45,359 bases of DNA from Sphingomonadaceae bacterium (GTDB taxonomy: Bacteria > Pseudomonadota > Alphaproteobacteria > Sphingomonadales > Sphingomonadaceae), in assembly GCA_947477745.1 (NCBI GenBank), contig CANJUF010000025.1:1-45359 (forward strand). Reading direction: 5' to 3'. The stretch's first letter is position 1. Each line of letters opens with the position of its first letter. Below, one piece after another: positions 39,363 through 45,359 of the stretch. Below the pieces are notes generated by a model, which was given only the letters and a program-made list of their open reading frames with translations, was not told the origin of the DNA and made no database searches. The translations under genes and the position numbers were made by a program.

Positions 39363-39406
39363 GCATCGCGGGCGGAAAAACCGGTGCCCACTTTTTCCTG
39401 CGATGC
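39363..39406. repeat. inverted repeat between rplN and rpsQ
   Basis: GCATCGC (39363-39369) pairs with GCGATGC (39400-39406). Inside lie GGAAAAACCGG and CACTTTTTCC, so a second partial stem forms. The GGAAAAAGTGGGCACCGG core read on the minus strand is familiar from intergenic repeats of alphaproteobacteria. It sits within a ribosomal operon without T-tract ends, so termination is doubtful. Confidence 0.6.
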
Positions 39407-39457
39407 TTCTTTGCTGGCTTGCCGAAACCTGTCCGGCAGTTCCAAAATTCCTTGTGG

Positions 39458-39757
39458 TCAGGCCTGCGTGCTGTTGGTCGCCTCGACGTCGAGGTTGGCT
39501 TCCACCGCCATGCCCCTGCCCGCCTGCAGGCGATCGAGTACGCGCCACGTCTTGGTCTTGGAGATCGGCCTGGTCTCCTCGATGCGGACGCGCTCGCCGG
39601 TCTTGTAGGCATTGTCCTCGTCGTGCGCGTTGTAGCGCTTCGAGCGGCGGATGATCTTGCCGTAGAGCGGGTGCTTCACCTTGCGCTCAACGAGCACGGT
39701 GACCGTCTTGTCGGTCTTGTCGGACACCACGGTGCCGGTCAGGATACGCTTGGGCAT
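39458..39757 (-). CDS. rpsQ: 30S ribosomal protein S17
   Basis: The 99-residue product ([20 protein letters not shown]) has [20 protein letters not shown] and [20 protein letters not shown], the S17 pattern. It is longer than E. coli S17 (84) owing to a C-terminal extension ([15 protein letters not shown]). S17 is an early 16S rRNA-binding protein. It starts ten bases after rpmC. Confidence 0.98.
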   Translation of the reverse strand: MPKRILTGTVVSDKTDKTVTVLVERKVKHPLYGKIIRRSKRYNAHDEDNAYKTGERVRIEETRPISKTKTWRVLDRLQAGRGMAVEANLDVEATNSTQA

Positions 39758-39767
39758 CGGTGTCTCC

Positions 39768-39980
39768 TTACGCCTTGGCCGACTGAGTGCGCTCAGTCTG
39801 CAGCGTCTTGATGCGGGCGATGTCGCGGCGCACTTCCTTGATGCGGGCCGGACGCTCGAGCTGGTTGGTCGCGGCCTGGAAGCGCAAGTTGAACGCCTCG
39901 CGCTTCAGGTCGGCAAGTTCGGCGCCGAGCTGATCGTCGGACTTGGCGCGCAGGTCTTCGGTACGGGACTTGTCAACCAT
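39768..39980 (-). CDS. rpmC: 50S ribosomal protein L29
   Basis: The 70-residue product ([20 protein letters not shown]) has [20 protein letters not shown] and [19 protein letters not shown], the helical hairpin of L29 at the tunnel exit. ATG overlaps the rplP stop (TGATG). A longer frame to 40226 is rplP read out of frame. Confidence 0.97.
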   Translation of the reverse strand: MVDKSRTEDLRAKSDDQLGAELADLKREAFNLRFQAATNQLERPARIKEVRRDIARIKTLQTERTQSAKA

Positions 39981-40417
39981 CACACGCCTCCACCCAGATG
40001 CGAGGTGTCGCCCAGGCGGGCAACCACCTTGGTCTTGATCGGCAGCTTCATCGCCGCGCGGCTGAATGCCTCGGCAGCGAGCGGGCCGGCAACACCGTCG
40101 AGCTCGAACAGGATGCGGCCCGGCTTCACGCGAGCAGCCCAGTATTCGACCGCGCCCTTGCCCTTGCCCTGACGGACTTCGGCAGGCTTTTTCGAAACCG
40201 GCACATCGGGGAACACGCGGATCCAAAGACGGCCCTGGCGCTTGATGTGGCGCGTGATCGCGCGGCGGGCCGCTTCGATCTGGCGCGCGGTGATCCGCTC
40301 GGGTTCCATCGCCTTGAGGCCGTAGGAGCCGAAGTTCAGCTCGGTCCCGCCCTTGGCAGCGCCCTTGATCCGGCCCTTGAAGGCCTTGCGGAACTTGTGT
40401 TTCTTGGGTTGCAGCAT
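39980..40417 (-). CDS. rplP: 50S ribosomal protein L16
   Basis: The 145-residue product ([20 protein letters not shown]) has [40 protein letters not shown] and [20 protein letters not shown], typical of L16, which helps position A-site tRNA. It follows rpsC by 35 bases. Confidence 0.99.
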   Translation of the reverse strand: MLQPKKHKFRKAFKGRIKGAAKGGTELNFGSYGLKAMEPERITARQIEAARRAITRHIKRQGRLWIRVFPDVPVSKKPAEVRQGKGKGAVEYWAARVKPGRILFELDGVAGPLAAEAFSRAAMKLPIKTKVVARLGDTSHLGGGV

Positions 40418-40452
40418 ATCGCTTACTCTATCTCACACTCACCGTGGCGTCG

Positions 40453-41148
40453 TTAACGAGCGGGTCGCACGCCGGACGTCTGCGCTTCCATCATCAGGCG
40501 GTCCTGTGCCGTCGGATCATGGCCAAGGATCTCGCCCTTGAAGATCCACACCTTGATGCCGATGATGCCGTAAGCGGTCAGCGCCTCGGCTTCGGCATAG
40601 TCGACATTGGCGCGCAGTGTGTGGAGCGGCACGCGGCCCTCGCGGTACTGCTCGACACGGGCGATCTCGGCGCCGCCGAGACGGCCGCCGCACATCACCT
40701 TGATGCCTTCGGCGCCGAGCCGCATGGCAGACTGCATCGCGCGCTTCATCGCCCGGCGGAACGCCACGCGGCGAACCAGCTGATCGGCAATGCCCTGCGC
40801 GACGAGCTTGGCGTCGATCTCGGGCTTGCGGATCTCGACGATGTTGAGCTTGACCTCGCTACCGGTCATCTTGGCGAGCTGGCCGCGAAGCTTCTCGATG
40901 TCCGCGCCCTTCTTGCCGATGATGACACCGGGACGCGCGGCATAGATCGACACGCGGCACAGCTTGGCCGGACGCTCGATCACCACCTTGGAGATAGCGG
41001 CCTGCGGCAGCGTCTCCATGATGAACTTGCGCATCTTGATGTCTTCTTCGAGCAGCTTGCAGTACTCGCGGCCTTCCGCGTACCACCGGCTGTCCCAGGT
41101 GCGGTTGATCTGAAGACGCAGACCGATCGGATTGCTCTTGTGACCCAT
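40453..41148 (-). CDS. rpsC: 30S ribosomal protein S3
   Basis: The 231-residue product ([20 protein letters not shown]) has a KH domain with [17 protein letters not shown] and a C-terminal domain with RREVAFRRAM-like [20 protein letters not shown] and [16 protein letters not shown]3 forms part of the mRNA entry site with S4 and S5. It starts three bases after rplV. Confidence 0.99.
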   Translation of the reverse strand: MGHKSNPIGLRLQINRTWDSRWYAEGREYCKLLEEDIKMRKFIMETLPQAAISKVVIERPAKLCRVSIYAARPGVIIGKKGADIEKLRGQLAKMTGSEVKLNIVEIRKPEIDAKLVAQGIADQLVRRVAFRRAMKRAMQSAMRLGAEGIKVMCGGRLGGAEIARVEQYREGRVPLHTLRANVDYAEAEALTAYGIIGIKVWIFKGEILGHDPTAQDRLMMEAQTSGVRPAR

Positions 41149-41151
41149 GGA

Positions 41152-41529
41152 TCAGGCCTCCTCTGCTTCGCGGACGACGATCCGCAGCCGGCTGAACGGC
41201 TTGATGATCCGGGTGGACTTGCCGCGGCCGCGCGCATGCCAGCGCTTCATCGAGATCGACTTGCCAACGCTGGCTTCGGCAACGACCAGCGCGTCGACGT
41301 CCAGGTTGTGGTTGTTCTCGGCATTGGCGATCGCGGACGCGAGCACCTTCTTGGCTTCGACGGCCATGCCCTTCCTCGAGAAGGACAGGATGTTCATCGC
41401 ATCCTCGGCCTTCTTGCCGCGGATCAGCCCGGCAACGAGGTTCAGCTTCTGCGCCGAACCGCGAATCTGGGTGCCGACGGCGAGCGCCTCGTTATCGGCG
41501 ACGCGGCGGGGGGATTTTGGCTTGCTCAT
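41152..41529 (-). CDS. rplV: 50S ribosomal protein L22
   Basis: The 125-residue product ([20 protein letters not shown]) has [40 protein letters not shown] and the loop [20 protein letters not shown] that lines the exit tunnel. ATG overlaps the rpsS stop (TGATG). Confidence 0.98.
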   Translation of the reverse strand: MSKPKSPRRVADNEALAVGTQIRGSAQKLNLVAGLIRGKKAEDAMNILSFSRKGMAVEAKKVLASAIANAENNHNLDVDALVVAEASVGKSISMKRWHARGRGKSTRIIKPFSRLRIVVREAEEA

Positions 41530-41807
41530 CAGCGCTTGCCCTTCTTGTCGGCGACGTGGCCGGGGAAGGTCCGCGTCGGCGCGAACTCACCCAGCTTGTG
41601 GCCGACCATGTCCTCGTTGACCGAGACAGGAATAAACTTGTGGCCGTTGTAGACGCTGAACGTCAGGCCAACGAACTGCGGCAGGATCGTCGAACGACGC
41701 GACCAGGTCTTGATCGGACCGGCGCGGGTGCCGGCATCCTGTGCGGTTTCCGCCTTCTTGAGCAGATAAAGGTCGACGAACGGACCCTTCCATACGGAAC
41801 GTGCCAT
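41529..41807 (-). CDS. rpsS: 30S ribosomal protein S19
   Basis: The 92-residue product ([20 protein letters not shown]) has [20 protein letters not shown] and [20 protein letters not shown], typical of S19 in the 30S head. It starts five bases after rplB. Confidence 0.98.
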   Translation of the reverse strand: MARSVWKGPFVDLYLLKKAETAQDAGTRAGPIKTWSRRSTILPQFVGLTFSVYNGHKFIPVSVNEDMVGHKLGEFAPTRTFPGHVADKKGKR

Positions 41808-41812
41808 GGCCC

Positions 41813-42649
41813 TTACCTCTTCTTCTTCGCGTGACGCGAACGGATGATCATCTTGTCCGTCTGCTTGTTATGGCGAGTGCGCGCGCCCTTGGTCGGCTTG
41901 CCCCACGGGGTCACCGGGTGACGGCCGCCCGAGGTGCGGCCTTCGCCGCCGCCATGCGGGTGATCGACGGGGTTCTTGGCGACACCGCGAGTCAGCGGGC
42001 GCCTGCCCTGCCAGCGGGTGCGTCCGGCCTTGCCGAAGTTCTGGTTCTGGTTGTCGGGGTTCGACACCGCGCCGACCGTGCCCATGCAATCGCCGCGCAC
42101 ATAGCGCTGTTCGCCCGAGTTGAGGCGCACGATGACGAGGCCGCGGTCACGTCCGACGAGCTGCACATAGGTGCCTGCCGAACGGGCGATCTGGCCGCCC
42201 TTGCCCGGCTTCATCTCGACATTGTGGCAGATCGTGCCAACCGGCATCTGGCTGAGCAGCATGGCGTTGCCCGGCTTCACGTCGGTCTTCTCACCGGCGA
42301 TAACCTGATCGCCCACGCCAAGGCGCTGCGGCGCGAGGATGTAGGCGAGTTCACCGTCCTCGTACTTGACCAGGGCGATGAACGCGGTGCGGTTGGGATC
42401 GTATTCAATCCGCTCGACCGTCGCGGCCATGTTCCACTTGCGACGCTTGAAGTCGATGAAGCGGTACTTCTGCTTGTGGCCGCCAGCGATGCCGCGCGAG
42501 GTGACATGGCCCTTGTTGTTGCGGCCGCCCGTCTTGCGCTTGCCTTCGGTCAGCGCCTTGAGCGGCTTGCCCTTCCACAGCGCCGACTTGTCGACGAGGA
42601 TGAGGGCGCGGCGGCCCGGGCTCGTGGGGTTGTAATTCTTGAGTGCCAT
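41813..42649 (-). CDS. rplB: 50S ribosomal protein L2
   Basis: The 278-residue product ([20 protein letters not shown]) has [40 protein letters not shown], and the peptidyl-transferase-proximal [20 protein letters not shown] with the conserved His. It is required for subunit joining and peptidyl transfer. Four bases separate it from rplW. Confidence 0.99.
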   Translation of the reverse strand: MALKNYNPTSPGRRALILVDKSALWKGKPLKALTEGKRKTGGRNNKGHVTSRGIAGGHKQKYRFIDFKRRKWNMAATVERIEYDPNRTAFIALVKYEDGELAYILAPQRLGVGDQVIAGEKTDVKPGNAMLLSQMPVGTICHNVEMKPGKGGQIARSAGTYVQLVGRDRGLVIVRLNSGEQRYVRGDCMGTVGAVSNPDNQNQNFGKAGRTRWQGRRPLTRGVAKNPVDHPHGGGEGRTSGGRHPVTPWGKPTKGARTRHNKQTDKMIIRSRHAKKKR

Positions 42650-42653
42650 CGGA

Positions 42654-42965
42654 TCAGCTCACGCCTTCGGTGATGTCGATCGACTGGCCTTCGGCCAGCG
42701 TGACAATCGCCTTCTTCACATCGGAGCGCTTGTAGGGCCTGCCCTTCCAGCGCTTGGTCTTGCCCTTGACAACAATCGTGTTGACGCCGGTGACCTTGAC
42801 GCCGAACAGCGCCTCGACCGCGTCCTTAATCTGCGGCTTGCTGGCATCGCCCGCCACCTTGAATACGACTGCGTTGTTCTCGGACAGCAAAGTCGACTTT
42901 TCGGTGATGTGGGGAGCCAGGATCACGTCGTAGTGACGCGTGTCCACCTGCTGCTGCTTAGCCAT
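42654..42965 (-). CDS. rplW: 50S ribosomal protein L23
   Basis: The 103-residue product ([20 protein letters not shown]) has [40 protein letters not shown] and [21 protein letters not shown]23 is the docking site for trigger factor and SRP at the tunnel exit. ATG at 42963-42965 overlaps rplD by eight bases; the frame to 43019 is out-of-frame rplD. Confidence 0.98.
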   Translation of the reverse strand: MAKQQQVDTRHYDVILAPHITEKSTLLSENNAVVFKVAGDASKPQIKDAVEALFGVKVTGVNTIVVKGKTKRWKGRPYKRSDVKKAIVTLAEGQSIDITEGVS

Positions 42966-43584
42966 TAAACCGCGCCTCCAGCTTCTCGACCGCGTCCTTG
43001 GTGAGAACCAGCGTGTCATGCTTCAGGATGTCGTAGACGTTGGCGCCGGCTGCGGGCAGCACGTTGATGCCCGGCAGGTTGCGGGCCGAACGGGCGAAGC
43101 CCTGGTCCACGGTGTCGCCGTCGATCACGAGGATCTTGCCGCTCCAGCCAGCCTTGTCGAGGTTGCCCTTGAGCGCCTTGGTCTTGGCGTCCGTGAGCGA
43201 AAGCGTATCGACAACGATCAGACCGCTCTTGGCCTTGGCGGAGAGCGCCATCTTGAGGCCAAGCACGCGGACCTTCTTGTTTAGCGACGGGTTGAAATCA
43301 CGCTTGCGCGCGCCGTGGGCCTTGCCGCCGCCGATGAAGATCGGAGCCGCTCGGTCGCCGTGACGGGCGGTGCCGCCGCCCTTCTGCCGGCCGAACTTCT
43401 TGCCGGTGCGCGAAACCTCGGACCGCTCGCGGGTCGGGCGGGCAGTGCCGCGCCGCTTCTCGAGCTGCCAGGTGACCACGCGGTGGAGAATATCGGCGCG
43501 CGGCTCGAGGCCGAACACGTCGTCGGAAAGTTCGATGTCGCCCTTGGCGGCCGAACCATCCAGATTGAGGACCTTGACCTTCAT
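42958..43584 (-). CDS. rplD: 50S ribosomal protein L4
   Basis: The 208-residue product ([20 protein letters not shown]) has [40 protein letters not shown] and [20 protein letters not shown], the tunnel-lining loop of L4. L4 represses the S10 operon in E. coli; I see no matching leader here that I can assign. It starts three bases after rplC. Confidence 0.98.
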   Translation of the reverse strand: MKVKVLNLDGSAAKGDIELSDDVFGLEPRADILHRVVTWQLEKRRGTARPTRERSEVSRTGKKFGRQKGGGTARHGDRAAPIFIGGGKAHGARKRDFNPSLNKKVRVLGLKMALSAKAKSGLIVVDTLSLTDAKTKALKGNLDKAGWSGKILVIDGDTVDQGFARSARNLPGINVLPAAGANVYDILKHDTLVLTKDAVEKLEARFNG

Positions 43585-43587
43585 TGC

Positions 43588-44457
43588 TCAGTCCTCCTTC
43601 TTTTCGTCGCTGCCGGCCTGTTCGCCATCGGACGCTTCCGGCTGCGCGGCGGGAGCCTCATCAGCGGGCGCATCGGCCTGCTGCTCGGTTGCCGGCGCCT
43701 CGGCTTCAGGTGCAGCCGTGTCGATCACTTCTTCCTCGGCCGGAGCCGCAATGATCTCGTCCTCGACAGGAGCGGCGTCATTCGCGCCCTTGATCCCCGC
43801 GGGATAAGGCGCATCGGCGTGGCGAGCGACCTTGACCGCGTCGGCTACCATGAGCCACGAGTTCTTCGCGCCGGGCACCGAGCCCTTGACGAAGATCAGA
43901 CCGCGCTCGTCATCGGTGCGGACGATCTCGAGGTTTTGCTGCGTGCGCTGACGGTCGCCCATGTGGCCGGCCATCTTCTTGTTCTTGAAAACCTTGCCCG
44001 GATCCTGGCGGTTGCCGGTCGAACCGAGAGCACGGTGAGAGATCGAGACGCCGTGAGTGGCGCGCATGCCGCCGAAGCCCCAGCGCTTCATGCCGCCCTG
44101 GAAACCCTTGCCCTGGGTGTGTCCCGCGACATCGACAAGCTGGCCGGGCACGAAGTGCGAAGCGGCGATCGTTGCGCCGACTTCGAGCACGGCGTCATCG
44201 GCCACGCGGAATTCGGCAACGCGCTGCTTGAGCGGCACCTGCGCCTTGGCGAAGTGCTCTCGCTGCGGCTTGTTGACGTTCTTCTGTTTCGCTTCGCCCG
44301 CGCCGAGCTGGACGGCCACGTAGCCATCGGTCTCAGCGGTGCGGACCGAAACGACCTGACAGTCTTCCAGCGCCAGGACAGTCACGGGTACGTGCTGTCC
44401 GTCCTCCTGGAACAGGCGGGTCATCCCGACCTTCTTAGCGATCACGCCAGTGCGCAT
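43588..44457 (-). CDS. rplC: 50S ribosomal protein L3 with acidic C-terminal extension
   Basis: The 289-residue product ([20 protein letters not shown]) has the L3 core with [40 protein letters not shown], and [20 protein letters not shown]. After about residue 227 comes a tail of about 62 residues rich in Ala, Glu, Asp and Pro ([32 protein letters not shown]). E. coli L3 has 209 residues. AAGGAG lies seven bases before the ATG. The gap to rpsJ is 261 bases and contains a palindrome pair. Confidence 0.98.
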   Translation of the reverse strand: MRTGVIAKKVGMTRLFQEDGQHVPVTVLALEDCQVVSVRTAETDGYVAVQLGAGEAKQKNVNKPQREHFAKAQVPLKQRVAEFRVADDAVLEVGATIAASHFVPGQLVDVAGHTQGKGFQGGMKRWGFGGMRATHGVSISHRALGSTGNRQDPGKVFKNKKMAGHMGDRQRTQQNLEIVRTDDERGLIFVKGSVPGAKNSWLMVADAVKVARHADAPYPAGIKGANDAAPVEDEIIAAPAEEEVIDTAAPEAEAPATEQQADAPADEAPAAQPEASDGEQAGSDEKKED

Positions 44458-44630
44458 GATCCGAACTCCTTACACAGAGGCACGCGGAGACCATCCCCGC
44501 GTGCTTGCCAGCCCAATGATTTATGCGAGCCCCGTCCGGGCTGAAGTGCCTTCCGTGGGAAGGCGAGACGGGGAACGCAGCCCGGAAATTCCGGCGGTAT
44601 TCCTATGTGTCGGGAGCCGAGGCCCCTGTT

Positions 44631-44709
44631 CGTCATTCCGGCGAAAACCGGAATCCAGCTTCCAGAGCGTAGACTTCCACTCTGGATCCCGGCCTGCGCC
44701 GGGATGACG
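44631..44709. repeat. inverted palindrome pair between rplC and rpsJ
   Basis: Left unit: ATTCCGG (44635-44641), CGAAAA, CCGGAAT (44648-44654), flanked by CGTC and CCAG. Right unit: ATCCCGGC (44686-44693), CTGC, GCCGGGAT (44698-44705), flanked by CTGG and GACG. The ends show that the two are inverted with the GTCAT ends outward. The single unit at 3848-3873 is of the same type. Confidence 0.8.
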
Positions 44710-44718
44710 TAATCGCTA

Positions 44719-45030
<312 letters not shown>

Positions 45031-45054
45031 GTCCAACTACCGATGAGAAAGAGC

Positions 45055-45077
45055 AAAAAGGGGAACGTGTGTTCCCC
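45055..45077 (-). terminator. terminator-like hairpin between tuf and rpsJ (distal)
   Basis: On the minus strand GGGGAAC, ACAC, GTTCCCC followed by TTTTTGCTCTTT. A seven-pair stem with a T tract, 24 bases before the rpsJ start. It could end tuf transcripts or attenuate entry into rpsJ. Confidence 0.75.
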
Positions 45078-45079
45078 CC

Positions 45080-45124
45080 GAAAAACCGACGCCGGGGCCA
45101 GAACGAATCTGGTTAGTCCCCGGC
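45080..45124 (-). terminator. terminator-like hairpin after tuf (proximal)
   Basis: On the minus strand GCCGGGG, then CCAGA ... TCTGG inside, then CCCCGGC, and after GTCGG a T5 tract. The stem is + 45091-45097 with 45118-45124. It lies 15 bases after the tuf stop. Confidence 0.7.
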
Positions 45125-45139
45125 GGAGCGCGGCCTATA

Positions 45140-45359
45140 TTACTTAGTGATGGTGCTGACAACCCCCGAACCGACGGTGCGGCCACCTTCGCGAATTGCG
45201 AAGCGCAGACCGGCATCCATCGCGATCGGCGCGATCAGCTTGACGTTGATCGTGACGTTGTCGCCCGGCATGACCATCTCGGTGCCCTCGGGGAGGATAA
45301 CCTCGCCGGTGACGTCGGTGGTGCGGAAGTAGAACTGCGGACGATAGTTCGCGAAGAAC
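45140..45359 (-). CDS. tuf: elongation factor Tu, C-terminal end (partial)
   Basis: The frame is open to the right edge of the window. The peptide reads [60 protein letters not shown] and [12 protein letters not shown] before TAA at 45140-45142. This is the C-terminal beta-barrel of EF-Tu, which carries aminoacyl-tRNA to the ribosome. Only about 73 residues are in the window. It precedes rpsJ on the same strand, the usual str-S10 order. Confidence 0.98.
   Translation of the reverse strand, partial: FFANYRPQFYFRTTDVTGEVILPEGTEMVMPGDNVTINVKLIAPIAMDAGLRFAIREGGRTVGSGVVSTITK

Noticed and set aside
39363..39406. Inverted repeat considered as a terminator within the ribosomal operon
   Set aside because: The strand of transcription has no T tract after the outer stem and the downstream genes continue the operon; treated as an intergenic repeat.

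Overview
The window is a chromosomal segment of an alphaproteobacterium, most likely of the order Sphingomonadales (Erythrobacter, Novosphingobium or a relative). The evidence is high GC throughout, the gene order mdh / sucD / sucA / sucB / lpdA, an S10-spc-alpha ribosomal cluster with lineage-like protein extensions, a TonB-receptor-led cobalamin uptake operon, and many short palindromes of the kind common in sphingomonad genomes. I ran no database search; names rest on recognising motifs, lengths and gene order.

Layout. 1-656: the 3' end of an IS5-type transposase next to an AT-rich, frame-broken remnant that resembles the C-terminal (TOPRIM-like) part of a retron reverse transcriptase. 706-3729: uvrA (minus), carrying an in-frame palindrome pair inside its coding sequence. 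3900-5596: an unrecognised gene that looks broken into three pieces. 5742-6554: a crotonase-family protein. 6643-11118: four tightly overlapping minus-strand genes (outer-membrane receptor, substrate-binding lipoprotein, permease, ATPase) behind a clear cobalamin riboswitch at about 11236-11420, together a vitamin B12 import system. 11622-13208: a SleB-type cell-wall hydrolase and a small hypothetical gene.

13439-22064 (plus) is a TCA-cycle cluster: malate dehydrogenase, two tiny AT-rich membrane ORFs, succinyl-CoA ligase alpha, a GIY-YIG nuclease bracketed by inverted palindromes, 2-oxoglutarate dehydrogenase E1, E2 and E3, then a glyoxalase-like gene. The beta subunit of succinyl-CoA ligase (sucC) is not in the window. 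22293-25840 (minus) holds two tandem paralogous secreted proteins and a prolyl oligopeptidase.

25915-45359 (minus) is the ribosomal cluster read from right to left: tuf (partial), rpsJ, rplC, rplD, rplW, rplB, rpsS, rplV, rpsC, rplP, rpmC, rpsQ, rplN, rplX, rplE, rpsN, rpsH, rplF, rplR, rpsE, rpmD; then rplO, secY, adk, an SRPBCC-like gene, rpsM, rpsK, rpoA, rplQ. It is split between rpmD and rplO by an opposite-strand block (32584-35375): a tiny membrane ORF, a PRISE-like NAD(P)-dependent reductase, and a SnoaL-like/aminoglycoside-phosphotransferase-like fusion. A terminator follows rpmD, so the cluster is probably at least two transcription units.

The most interesting thread is a family of oriented palindromes (GAGTCCCTGC, four bases, GCAGGGACCT and variants). 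They occur as inverted pairs with the same ends facing outward: inside uvrA, in front of sucA and lpdA, between secY and rplO, between rpoA and rplQ, and around the GIY-YIG gene. Copies have been taken into the coding sequence of uvrA, and a related family forms the tail of the B12-binding lipoprotein. This suggests a small mobile palindrome family possibly linked to the GIY-YIG nuclease.
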